From Diphasiastrum complanatum (lineage: Eukaryota > Streptophyta > Lycopodiopsida > Lycopodiales > Lycopodiaceae): 64,000 bases of DNA. The translations under genes were made by a program, and so were the position numbers. Below, piece by piece: positions 1 through 11,400 of the stretch. Position 1 is the stretch's first letter. Each line of letters opens with the position of its first letter. Under the pieces are notes generated by a model. It ran no database searches. It worked only from the letters and a program-made list of their open reading frames with translations, and was not told where the DNA came from. The stretch spans positions 19,853,783 through 19,917,782 of the forward strand of contig CM055109.1 in assembly GCA_029204225.1 (NCBI GenBank). The letters are read 5' to 3'.

Positions 1-1234
1 GACTCTGTTCCACAATCCCTTCTCATCCAGCATCTACCTTATCTTGGTTTTTCTACTGATACGATCTTGGTAGTGATGGCACTATATGAGAGAGTCCTTG
101 GCTGTTTTCGGAGTGACACCGGCATCTCAGATCATATCTGGAGCACTATTGGCATGAAACAGAGTAGTTTTCTATCTCCAACCCTGTTTGGGCTATATAT
201 CAACGAGCTTGAGAAAGTCATTGAGGGATGTGGTGGCACAGGTTGCCGGCTTGGGAGCATCTTTGATTGCTATACTTTTATGTGCAGATGACGTGGTTCT
301 CTTATCTTCTACCACAGAGGGATTACAACGACAGCTAGATAGTCTTCATGCCTTATGCAATAGATGGGGATTGGGGGTTAACATATTGAAAACCAAATTA
401 TGGTTTTCAACACATCAAGAGCTTTTATGCAGCGCCAGGAACTCATCTTTGATAGGCAGCCCTTGGAGGTTGTATCTTCTTACACTTACCTTGGCGTGCT
501 TTTTACAGGCCCCATCTTTGGCATGCGACAGGCAGATTCCGCCACACTTGGGAAGGGTCACGCCTCCCTTGTCCAGTTAGAGCGTTTCTGTTTCAGACGG
601 TTTATTCGGGATGCCCCAAGTAAATGTCAGCTTTTTGATACTCTCGTTACCCCCACAACCCTATATGCAGCAGAGGTATGGTGTACGGGTCTTACATCAT
701 CTGATTGGGCCAGTATTTCACGACTGCAGGTTCTCATGCTATCTCGGATGATACGGGCTAAGCCGTCTGTTGTCCCACATCAAATTATACTGACAAAGTT
801 CGTGATTCCACCCATACAGCTATTCGCCATCTTCCAGCATATCCTATATATTCAACGTATCATGATGCTACCCACAGATGAGTAGAGATACATACAGACG
901 GCACTTGCCTCATCATGACACCTTTATGACCAAGGGCATCAACTATCATGGTTTTCTAAGGGAGGACACTCCTTTTCATGGTATATTCCCAGGCTCGTCG
1001 TCTCCTTTCTACGGTGGGTATTCAAATCATTGACCTGCCTACTGGCACTCATCAGTATATGATATATCCGGGGGCACCTGTATAGAGCATATCTTTAGAG
1101 CACTTGGCCAGGTCCGCTGAGGACCAAGAGAAATTTCTGTCGCACACATTTTTTATCTTGAGATCTAGTTGGATGCCTCATAGTGCCTGAATACCTGTTG
1201 GAGAGTATTTCACCCAGATTGCGGATAGTGATGG
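1..1234 (+). pseudogene. LINE A reverse transcriptase, C-terminal part
   Basis: Non-LTR retrotransposon RT, entering from the left edge and frameshifted. Visible motifs are IGMKQSSFLSPTLFGLYINE (template-grip region), the catalytic CADD at 281-292 followed by VVLLSS, then LGVNILKTK, YTYLGVLFTGP and LYAAEVW (thumb). At least three frames are needed. After 885 a decayed tail follows that matches LINE B near 21.5 kb in order (RYIQTALASS, DQGH-LSWFS). The element is split at 1,239 by gypsy A and resumes at 4,685. It would copy its RNA by target-primed reverse transcription, but it is clearly dead. Confidence 0.85.
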
Positions 1235-1239
1235 GTCAA

Positions 1240-1457
1240 GTTATGGACTTGGCTCATTACATTCGCCACGTCCATTCTTTTATTCGTTATTATGCATAAG
1301 CAGGCCTAAGGGCCCTTTTTATTCATATACTGGCCTTGGGCCCTATTTGGTCATATTTTTAGGACTTGGTCACGTTGATTTGGAGTGAGGGTCCTCCTAT
1401 TGGGAAGGCGCACTATTTTCCCTCCAAATCCTATTCCCTCCAATCTTAGCTTGTAAC
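1240..1457 (+). repeat. gypsy A 5' LTR, internally deleted
   Basis: Starts GTTATGGACTTGG and ends AGCTTGTAAC just before the primer site. It is nearly identical to the 3' LTR at 4,304, except that about 160 bases between CTATTCCCTCC and AATCTTAGC are absent. The missing part in the 3' copy carries the TATATATA promoter element. Confidence 0.85.
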
Positions 1458-1458
1458 T

Positions 1459-1470
1459 TGGTATCAGAGC
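1459..1470 (+). promoter_or_regulatory. gypsy A primer-binding site
   Basis: TGGTATCAGAGC, complementary to the 3' end of plant initiator-methionine tRNA, two bases after the LTR. It is the usual start point for minus-strand DNA synthesis. Confidence 0.9.
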
Positions 1471-2400
1471 ACTTTCCTGCAGATTTGGTGGTGGCTATGT
1501 CCAGCGCCCTACCACCCATCACTTTCATCGATTTTCTCCGTCATTTTTTTGCAGATTGGTGGTGGCTGTCCAACGCCCTACTACCCATCACTTTCGTCGA
1601 TTTTTTCGGCAGATTTTCATTGGTTTTGCAGATTTGGTAGCTGCTGTCCAGCCCCCTACTACCTCATCATTTTCGACACTTTTCGTCACGAATTTGCTGT
1701 CCATTTTTTATGTTGATTGGAGGCCGTCCAGCACCCTACATCACCATTATTTTCAGCTATTTTACTCATCATTTTGCAGATTCGGTAGCTACTGCCCAGC
1801 GCCTTACTACCGTCTCATTTTCAGCGGTTCTCTTTACCGACTTGCTGTCAGTTTTGGCTATTGATTGGAGGCACTTGCTGCTCATCCTGCTGATTATTTG
1901 TCGGTTGTCTAGTGCCCTCTTTCAGCACTTTTTTCAGCTTATTTGGCGCGAGTTGAGAATTCAGATTGGTGGCTAGTTGGTGCATCTATTCTGTCATATC
2001 TTCAACTTTTACCTCTCTTTGTTGGCACTACTGATTGGACGACGAATCAGCACCCACCCAGGTATTGCTTGCGCCCATTTGCACTTCCTTTTTTTTTGCA
2101 CCTACTTGCTGTCTTTTTGCTCACATACTGCTCTTTTCCAGCCCCCTATTTCCCTCTCATATTTGTCATTTTTCTGCCTCACACCCTCCTCTTTCCTTTT
2201 TCCATTTTGTTAGAACCCTTCTACTTATTGGCCTTGCACATTTGCTGTCCATTATTCTACTTTCTCAGCCCCTTATTTTCTGATTATTATCCATCTTGAT
2301 TGACTGTTTTTGTGCCATTTTTGGTGATTGTGGAAGTTAGACTAAGTTGGGGTGACGACAAACGTCCTCTCCCTCAGGTTTTGTCTCTTCCTTAGTCCCT
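1471..2400 (+). other. gypsy A leader, pyrimidine-rich, noncoding
   Basis: Long T/C-rich 5' leader with several imperfect copies of a CAGCGCCCTACTACC-type motif. Frames are open only because the base composition lacks stops. The same kind of leader appears in gypsy B and, inverted, in gypsy E. Confidence 0.7.
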
Positions 2401-3036
2401 ATGGCGACTTCTTCATCAAAAGACCCACCGCGGAGCTCTTTAGATGATCGTTTTACACATATTGATGCCCGCATGGATCATCTTGAGAGTCGTATTGATC
2501 GTGTTCTTTCTAGCCTTGAGACTATCCTACCAGGAGGAGATACCACCCCCCCAGACATTCTTCATCGTCCTGGTAAAGCACCTTTATTTCCTATTTTGAC
2601 TATGCCTGCTCCTGCTCCATCTCCATCTTCAGGAGGTGCTTTTGGTAGTACGTTTGGTCTCCCTTCATATAGTGCTAGTCCTTATGGGTCTCCTTTCGGG
2701 TCTTCTCTGTACCACCACCTAGATTTCCCTCCGCACCACCAAGATTTCCTTCTCCTACTTTTTTAGGTAAGCCCCATTTTGCTCATGATTTTCGTGATCG
2801 CATCCAGCTTACTACTTATTCTGGTTCGTTTGACGGGAATATCTTGGAAAATTGGTTCTCTAAATTAGAGACCTATTTTCTTATGTATCCCAAGACTGAC
2901 ACCCAGAAAGTGCAATTGGCTGCATTACATTTAGATGGTCGAGCTCAGACTTGGTGGCGTGTCTATCGCTCTGAGCCTACTCGTGAGGGGTTACATTTAT
3001 GGCCTACTTTTCGTCATGATCTTCGTATGGCTATGA
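2401..3036 (+). pseudogene. gypsy A gag
   Basis: ATG at 2,401 gives MATSSSKDPPRSSLDDRFTH and a coiled-coil-like MDHLESRIDRVLSSLETIL, then a Ser/Pro/Gly-rich stretch. After a frame change near 2,765 the capsid core follows: TYSGSFDGNILENWFSKLET, ALHLDGRAQTWWRVYR. The DGRAQTWW motif is typical of retrotransposon Gag. No zinc knuckle is seen, probably because of the deletion that joins gag to the protease end. Confidence 0.8.
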
Positions 3037-3343
3037 TTGACCCACAGTGGTTGGTTCGCCAACATGATTCTCAACACTTACTGTCTTTTACACATGCTGG
3101 TCGGCATCATTTACTTTCTGGTATTGATTCCCAGGGTGACTATCAATTGGTTACCGGGAAGCAGTTTATGCGTAGCCTACCAAAGGCTCAGGGTGCAGCT
3201 CTTCTTATCATTCAGAGTACATCAGTTGCTGCTCCTCCTGCCCCATCCATGGGTCCTCTTCCTCAGGTGATTTCTGACTTATTGCATCGGTATTTCAGAA
3301 CCCACGTCTCTGCCACCATTACGAGATGTCACCCACCATATTG
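3037..3343 (+). pseudogene. gypsy A protease C-terminal remnant
   Basis: Reads LLSFTHAGRHHLLSGIDSQG and DYQLVTGKQF, closely matching the post-protease region of gypsy B at 20.7 kb. The catalytic DTG part is gone; the gag reading frame runs straight into this block, which marks a deletion. Confidence 0.6.
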
Positions 3344-3387
3344 ATCTTATTCTTGGTGCTACCTCACCCTCTCGTGCTCCATATCGT

Positions 3388-4254
3388 ATGTCTAAAGTTG
3401 AACGTGATGAGGTTCAACTCCAGATTGCTTCCCTTTTACGTCAGGGCCTCATTGTTCCTAGCCATAGTCCCTTTGGTGCTCCTGTCCTCCTTGTTGCCAA
3501 AAAAGTTGGAACCAAACACCTTTGCATTGACTACCGTGCCTTAAACAAGCTTACTATCTGTAATCAGTATCCTATACCTCACATGGATGACCCTTTTGAT
3601 CAGCTTGGCACTTCTTCCATCTTTTCCAAAATTGACCTTCGTTCTGGATACTACCAAATTAGGATGTGTCCTTCTGATAAGTATAAGACTACATTTCGTA
3701 CTCATTTAGGTTTGTATGAGTTTCGTGTTCTTCCATTTGGTGTTCAGAATGATCCACCCACATTTCAGAATGCTATGAATAATATTTTACGCCCTCTTCT
3801 AGGTGTTTGTGTATTAGTTTATTTTGATGACATTCTTGTTTTTATTACTTCTTTGTCTGATCATGTGAAACATCTATCATCTGTATTTGAGTTACTTGTT
3901 AAGCATCAAATGTTCGCCAAATTGTCCAAATGTTCTTTTGTCGTGGCTGAAATCGAATTTTTGGGTTTTCTTATTTGTGGTGGACGTATTCGTCTTGATC
4001 CTCGGAAAGTTCAGGCTATTGAGAATTGGCCTGTCCCAACCGATGTTCATTTTGTTCGTATGTTTTTAGGTATGGCTACCCATATGCATCGTCCTGTTAA
4101 GTATTTTGCCACTGTGGCTGCTCCGCTTCATTCGTTACTGAAGAAGTCTCATACCTTTGTTTGGACTCCTAAGTGTCAAACTACTTTTGATGCTTTACGT
4201 CATGCCATTGTTTCTACTGTTGTTATGTCATGCTTACATTATTGTTTTAGATAG
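3388..4254 (+). pseudogene. gypsy A reverse transcriptase
   Basis: Open for 288 codons. Motifs in order: SPFGAPVLLVAKK, LCIDYRALNKLT, FSKIDLRSGYYQIRM, FRVLPFGVQNDPPTFQ and the catalytic YFDDILVF, then FLGFLICGGRIRLDP and the RNase H entry W-VPTDVHFVRMFLGM. The usual NAP in the sixth motif is NDP here. It ends in TAG at 4,252-4,254 shortly after the start of the RNase H region. RT copies genomic RNA to DNA in virus-like particles; this copy lacks RNase H and integrase. Confidence 0.88.
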
Positions 4255-4293
4255 TCATTATGCTTGCTAGCCGGTGGAGGGCTTTGTTTTTCT

Positions 4294-4303
4294 GCAGGGA
4301 GGA
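4294..4303 (+). promoter_or_regulatory. gypsy A polypurine tract
   Basis: GCAGGGAGGA followed by the 3' LTR start. Purine runs of this kind prime plus-strand DNA synthesis. Confidence 0.7.
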
Positions 4304-4679
4304 GTTATGGACTTAGCTCATTACATTCATCGCGTCCATTCTTTTATTCGTTATTATGCATAAGCAGGCCTAAGGGCCCTTTTTATTCATATACTGGCCT
4401 TGGGCCCTATTTGGTCATATCTTTTGGACTTGGTCACGTTGATTTGGAGTGGGGGTCCTCCTATTGGGAAGACGCACTATTTTCCCTCCAAATCCTATTC
4501 CCTCCCTTTTTTAAATCCTCTATTTGATTCAGGGAGAGGGTATATATAGGGCAGCATTGTATTCCTTTATTCAGTTTATGATGATTGCTCCTCTTTAGCC
4601 TCCTTAAACATTCTCTCTTCTTGCTTTCTAGCTTAGGTCCTGCTCTCTAAAATAGCTAGTGAATCTTAGCTTGTAATTG
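4304..4679 (+). repeat. gypsy A 3' LTR
   Basis: Starts GTTATGGACTTAGC, carries a TATATATAGG box near 4,540 and ends CTTGTAAT before the flanking GTCAA. More complete than the 5' LTR. Confidence 0.85.
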
Positions 4680-4684
4680 GTCAA

Positions 4685-5100
4685 TTTCGGGTTTTTTCAC
4701 ATCAACTAGCCATTGAGACTGGCCGATATAGTGGCACCCCGAGGGAGGCCCGGATCTGTAGTATGTGTGATACACATGAGATAGACGATGAGTCACATTT
4801 CACCATCACATGCCCAGCATATTATGAGATACGAGGGAGATATTACTGCCTGTTCAGAAGCATCCAATCTCACTCTCCACCCTGATCTCATATGATGACC
4901 CCAGATGTGTCGCATTGATGATTTGGGAGATGTCAGACCTGCGGAGGAAGAGACTGGACCTAGACATAGCCCCCCTAATACAGCTGAGCATCAGTGCGTG
5001 CCTATCCCGCCAAGGACAGAGGCAAGAGGAGACTTGAGCAGTGACTCTGATGGAGAGGCCGAGATTCCAAACGCTTCCAGCCACAGACGGCAGAGACAGT

Positions 5101-5104
<4 letters not shown>
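4685..5104 (+). pseudogene. LINE A 3' end after the gypsy insertion
   Basis: Resumes the LINE with a decayed INWPLRLADI then RICSMCDTHEIDDESHFTIT and CPAYYEIRGRYYCLF, the late Cys/His motif of LINE ORF2. The 3' UTR from about 4,979 matches LINE B at 22,561-22,680 (AGCTGAGCATCAGTG; GATGGAGAGGC-GAGA) and stops in the adjacent (CT)n tract. Confidence 0.78.

Positions 5105-5158
<54 letters not shown>
5105..5158. repeat. (CT)n microsatellite at the LINE A end
   Basis: About 27 uninterrupted CT units directly after the LINE 3' UTR. Confidence 0.97.
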
Positions 5159-5162
<4 letters not shown>

Positions 5163-5288
5163 CGAACAATAATAAAGATTGCATACAGTCTATTCTATAG
5201 ATTTTCTCAACAGAGGAGTCCACTTGAACAAGTCAAATAAACCATTAATGCTTTAGATCAAGAGAAGTGATCAAGGAAAATAGCTGCT
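5159..5288. other. short gap between LINE end and ATPase exon 19
   Basis: About 130 bases between the (CT)n tract and the last ATPase exon. It contains AATAAA at about 5,169 on the plus strand; no clear polyadenylation signal for the minus gene is seen. Confidence 0.3.
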
Positions 5289-5451
5289 CTAAACAAAAAT
5301 ACACTGCACCTGCAAATTTCCACGCATTTGCATACGGCAACCTTCAATAATGTCTTCCTCTGTAACGAGTGGGTTGACATCATCCCTTGAAATAGCCAAT
5401 AGAAGAGCACTTACTAGTGCATTTTTTATGTATCCCCCTGTTAGCTCATAC
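5289..5451 (-). CDS. AAA ATPase exon 19, lid; possible gene end
   Basis: Reads YELTGGYIKNALVSALLLAI, SRDDVNPLVTEEDIIEGCRM, QMRGNLQ. LTGGYIKNAL is the sensor-2-like helix of the AAA lid. The frame runs on for six residues to TAG at 5,289-5,291. Alternatively a weak donor (CAG/GTGCAG after 5,310) leads to exons beyond the window, for example a second AAA domain. Beyond it lies only transposon sequence to position 1, so the true 3' end cannot be fixed. Confidence 0.75.
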
Positions 5452-8400
5452 CTGTCAAGTCAAGCGCAAAATCAGCTATCAAGGATTAAAACACAACGAA
5501 ATATTAATTCATCAAAGTTCAGATTATAGAGTCTGTCAAAGAAAGACCTGAGAGCAATTCGATTCCAATCGATCTGTTTGCTGACAGGAAGTCGTTGAGA
5601 TGCAACCATCCATATGTTGTGACGCTGTGTGTGATCGGGTAGATGGAACTCACTTACGCATCTGTCAAGCAGATTTACTTCAGAACAGAGTATTCAAAAT
5701 ACAGCAGTGACCTCCTTTTGAGACAATTGTTATCATAAAAATCCACAGAAATTTCTCTCGTTTGTGACTTGAATTCAATGCTTTCTTTTGACATACTATT
5801 TGCTGCAAAAATCTCAGTTGCAGCATTCATCATACAGAAATATTTTCCAAGTTAAGTCCTACGTTATACGTCTATGCATAGCTTCATCCAGATCCAGAGG
5901 CCGATTGGTAGCAAGCATTATTATCCCCTCATGTCGCTCCATTTCTGTCAACAAAGTAGCCAGCAGTCTGTCACTGCCACGATCCCTCTGCACATTCAGG
6001 AAAAAGTTCTGATCATCCACATTCAGCTGTCCTATTATGATATGCACTTGAGCTGAACAGTCAAGCTTCAAGACACACTCCAAACTAAATATAAGGGAAC
6101 TTGCATAAGGTAATTCTCCACACATGCTGAATATGTAGTTGCAGATATGGACATTGTATGCAAACCTGGGCAAAAATGGCTTCGCACTCATCAAAAAATA
6201 CTATGGCATCATTCATATCTGCATCTCGGAAAAGTCCTCGTACGTCAGCGGAATGATCATCACGGCTACTGGCTCCAGTAATAGAATGTAGCGAATGAAA
6301 ATCAACCAGAAGGACCCGTTTACCTGCATAGGAATAGATCATTGCTTTAGTCTAATAGTCCAAAAGGTATACAGCAATATAACAACTTTGCCTACATGAG
6401 TTTGCAAACAGGATTCACAGATTACACAAACAATACAGAACCCATCTAGAAAAGGGCATGCTCTGATGGTCCATAAAAATCAGGCATAACGTGTCATTGT
6501 ACTGAGAGTACTACCAAGATGTTGAGCCAAGGCATTGACTGTCATCGTCTTCCCAGTCCCAGATGCTCCACACAGCAATATGACAAGGCTTGCACCATAA
6601 CTTATAACATCTTCAAGTCCAGCACTTTTTCTGAACTCCCTAAACTTTGAAAAGTTATCAACAGTGCGCAGAAGCAATTGTTTCTGCTCATCTGGAAGAA
6701 CAACCTGCTCCATAGATATCTGCTTTCACACAACAAAACTCAAATAGTAAAAAAAAAAAAAAAAACTATTGATCAGAGGACATTCACAAAATTTCCATGT
6801 GAAAATCCAATGACGAGAATAAAATAAGCATCAAAAAGAAAGAGTGCCGACCTTAGGCTTGTACAGATGACTTCCTTCCACAAGCTCATTCATCTCTGTG
6901 TCCAAGCCAACAATCCAATCCAAAATACGACGGTCAAGCTCAACTTGCTGGTCCATCAAGTCTCCACCTCCTCTTGCATATGGTGAAGGGCGCAGCTTGA
7001 TTAAACCTCTAGCAACAAGCCTACTTGACTTGTAGAAATATGTCCTTGCAAGGACCTGGAAATTTATATATACATATAATGTCAATGCTTTATTGCTCTC
7101 TCAGGTTATTTACACCGAGGCTCTAACCTCATGCTACACAGGCTATGCACTGATCAGTATGACAATTCTACATATCTTGTATATCTTGGGGAAAAATAGC
7201 ATAGAGAAAACAAGGAAATTACTAGAATTGATCCTATCAAAAAAGACATCTTTTAAAATAAATTATATCAAAAGCATACTTTCTAAAATTGCCCTCATGA
7301 ACAATTATAGTGAATAAAGTGTCCCAATGAAAGCTATACCTTATTCTGTGCACCCCTCATGCCCCATCTCAAGCAACTTTGTTGTCTACACTGTGACAGC
7401 CTGTTATTTTTCTTTTGTGTCTTTTCTGCAGCTAAGTGGAATTGAACTTGAGACCTCAAGCAGAGGAAAGGAACACTAGATGGTTTGACAAAAGGTTCAT
7501 ATCCTTTGCCACGATTTTAAACGTGGAAGCTCTACATATGACTTCACATCTAACCCTGAGAGTATACCAATGGCCTCATCCTCCAAAGAGGAAGCCCTCA
7601 TTCGATGTGGGTAAATCAACATTAAGGTAACTGATGGCAAATCAATGCCTAAATACATGATCCTTGTTATGATTTGAAAGCAACATCAAGGAAGGCATAA
7701 AATGGACCTTAGCTCAAAAAGTGACAACTACAATGGGGTCCTGAATGGACGCTGGATTCCAAGCACACTCTAAATTGGGGAGCTAGGGATTATTAGATTG
7801 AGAATCCTTAGGGTGCTGAGTTTTCACAAGAATTTCAATGATCAAGCACTCGCTGGCTACACTTTGGGGTCTTCTTGTCTGATCAAATCTTGATCACATT
7901 GCTTTCAGATACCTCTAGAAGAGTGACAACTTACAGGCCTCGGTCATTGAATTGGCATTTAAAAATCATCTTTAACTTAACCTCGAAACAAGGGTGCCAA
8001 ATAAATCTTTATTCAACCAACATCCAAAATAGTTGACATCAAAGAGCCTGTTACCTTTTCAAGAGTTTGCAGGCTGAGAATTTTTCAACCATAACATCAT
8101 TTTTAGGGTGAAAATTTCTGGAATTTCATCTCATTTGCCTCTCAAAGGTGAATTTGCTGCTAAAACGAATGACAGGGTTCTTGGTGCTTGATCATACTCA
8201 AAATAACGTGATTTAGGACATACTGCTTGCTGCAGAAACTCAATTTTCTTGGGTTCAAATTTTTATATTAGGTCCTCTGCTAATTTTCCCCTACGTTGCT
8301 GGTGTTTTATTGGGCTGTAACTTTGTCAACTTGATTCCTGATTGTTTGACTAGTTTTGCACTGTTCATAATACTAAACGGCAATCTTCCAGCATGTTAAC

Positions 8401-11400
8401 CACAGGTTCAACTGCTTTTGACATGCTCACTTCATTGGAACCATCCCATGCTGATGAACTACAAAGCTTATCAAAAGAGGATAAACAGTCAACTTGAAAA
8501 AATGACATTCAGCTATATTGAAGCTGAAAGGCTTCTATATCTTCAAAGAAAGCCCTTAATTTGGAGCACCTTGACCAAATAGGTGAAGGTCAAATGCATA
8601 AAGCTCATGCAGTTTTTTTCCTCCTTCCATATCCCATGTCATGTTGAAGCCAATCAGCTCTCCTATTGACATCATACGCAAACCTATCTTTAACTTCAAG
8701 ACACTGACAAGCATAAAAAAGGCCTAAAAATAAGCAACCGGGTGCTGAGCACAGATTATAGTATATATTTAAATAAATAAATAAATCTGGCAAGGTTACA
8801 TGCAAAAAAAGAGTTAGCAGCTGAATCTGTAATAAAGGGTGTACAGTATCTGAAGTAGGACCAAAAAGCTTATAGGAAGAGGAAGAATAACTAGATTACG
8901 AGAGGAGAACCTGCTGTTTGAAGGAGTCGAAATATGCTCTCAAAATATCTTGAACCTGAAGAACCCAAATAGCTGATATTAGTTGAAACTTATACAGACT
9001 GACTAATGGCTGTACGCCATATGCATACAGTCTGGAAATGTGAAGATGCCACATCTTGTAAAATGTGCAATACTGTAATGAACAAGCAGAAACTCAATCT
9101 CCTGCCTGAAATTTTGAAACTTGAGATGGTCTGTGTACCAAGATAATAGCATGGGTTCCTATTGGCAGAACGATTTCTTCATAAAAGCTTATACAGGTTA
9201 CCATTTGTCAGTATGGGATTTCAACGATAAAGTTTAAACAAAAGGCCCCACACTTGAAAGTAGACAAACATAAGTACATTAATCTTCAAAGGCATAACAA
9301 AACGACCAAATAACAGCAAGAAAGTCCAGCTTTCGAGTAGTATGGCCTTATAACTATGTGATGTTCTCTGTCATTGCTTCAGGGCACCCCAGCTACATAG
9401 TTTATTGACATGTGCTTCACATTGTGTTATTCAAATAGGTGAAAGCTCACTGAAAGGAACAAAGAAACAGTAGAAGTGCTAATAACTCAAAACAAGTCTC
9501 GTGCCTTCGCAAGCAAAATTATGCTCCTTGGTGATTTGCTTCAAACAGACATCAAGATAAACATTCCACAGGCTTGAAACAGACTGATGTTAAATCAAAA
9601 CAAATCTTGCAAGGATAAGGAGATGGTTTTCTTTCAGTGCTTGGAATACCACGGAATGTTTACTAGAGCTATAGAAACAAAATTAATGGCCGAAATGTTA
9701 AAAAATTCTCAGAATTCAGTACAGACTTCTTGAGACTATATATCCCAGATTTTCCATTCATTTGATGAGCTGAGTGATGTTTGTTTCATGAATTCAATTT
9801 TCAAGAGTCAAAGGAAAATGCCACCCCTCAAAGTCCACCTTGTAAGTTGTTACTTAATACTTCATGAGTCATTATAACTTAGCAAAATTGTGGACCATAA
9901 AATTAAGTTGATAAACTTTCAAAGTTCAAACTTGAAACACAAACTACAAGTAGCAATACTCATTGCTCAAGACTCAAGAGTCAAAAATCAGATCCTCATA
10001 AAATGTTTATATTGATAATCAATGAGGGAGTTGATATGTATTATGCTTATAGAAACAAATGGGAGGCGGCCGATAGCGAAGGAGAGAAAAGAATGATCAG
10101 AGAGACGGGTGAGAGAGATATGAAAATCAAAGATGAGAGGTATGGAGGATGGTAATCCCATAAGATAATCCACAACACTATGTCCACCACTGTGGGGACA
10201 AATAAAATCGTTCATTTCTGCCATTTTGGTGAACAAGATTTAAACCCAGAAAGTTTACGGAAGATCCTTTCCTACTTTTATGTAAAATTAAAATGGGAAA
10301 GAGAGAAATGGTGCGAGATTATATTGAACAGGTCAAACACCTCAGATCTGAGTGTGATCCTGAATAAATCAATAATGACACATCATTACAACATGCTATG
10401 GACGATGCAATACGTGAGGAGGATGAAGATTCAAATGATCAATCAAATATTGGAATGTTGCCATATACAACTGGGCAAACTACCACAACATCCACCACCA
10501 TTGCATCCACGAACATCAATGCAACAGCAGAATTGATGATAAATGAGTTCGAAAAACTTGGTCAAAAGCAGCAGATGCAGCTGGAAAAGATGCAGTCACA
10601 GTTCGATGAGAAGATGAAAGCATTGGAACAGCAGCAAGCTAAGAGTGACAAAGCAGGTGAAAAGCTTGCTAAGACATTTCCTAGTCAGGAAAATGTTTGG
10701 TGTGCGATCTATGCAGGAAATCATACCACAAATGAGTGTCCAACAATGAAAAGACGTATGACGGATACTATTTGTCATCTGTGCAACTCTACTAGACACG
10801 AAACAACTTTTTGCTCGTTTAATCCTCGGATTATCCAACAAAGATACACTAAGCTTCAATATCGGGAACCTACTACCTGGAAGGGACTTGATGCTAAGAA
10901 CCAGGCCCATGGCCTTGAATTTCCTGAACGACTAGCTTTGCCAGCTCCACCAACACAACATGCTCCTCCTATGAATCTAATGGAACCAGAATCTTCAGTT
11001 GGTAATGAGCAATGGAATTACAATACTGATCAAGATATTAGTCCTTCAGAGCAATATGCTATCTATGCTGCTGCGCAACAACAACAGTCTAGACAATGGA
11101 CTAGAGCACCACTTGGATGCTTTGCATGTGGCGAAAATCACAGAGTTGTTGAATGTCCTAACAAAGGAAAGTTTATCCCATTCTGTCGGGAATGCGATTA
11201 TGGACATTGTTACAAGGACTGTCCAGCAAGACCAAAACCACCGCCGGTAACTGCTCCATTGAATTTGATTACAATCAAGCAAAGACCAGAAGCCCAATCT
11301 ATTGAACCAAGTGTACCATTGATGGTTGTTAGCAGAGCTCAGAAGCAGAAAGAAGTTGTTGTTGATCCAACACCTGCATCATCTACTAATATACCTACTG

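Larger units (their letters stand above)
1240..4679 (+). mobile_element. gypsy A, LTR retrotransposon with internal deletions
   Basis: Two matching LTRs flank gag and RT. GTCAA stands directly outside both ends (1,235-1,239 and 4,680-4,684), as expected for a 5-base target duplication. The element sits inside LINE A. RNase H beyond its first part and all of the integrase are missing, so it could only have moved with help from another element. Order PBS, leader, Gag, protease remnant, RT, PPT identifies the Ty3/gypsy class. Confidence 0.88.

Noticed and set aside
1458-2299. Several overlapping open frames in 1.4-2.3 kb
   Set aside because: T/C-rich gypsy A leader lacking stop codons by composition; no protein motif.
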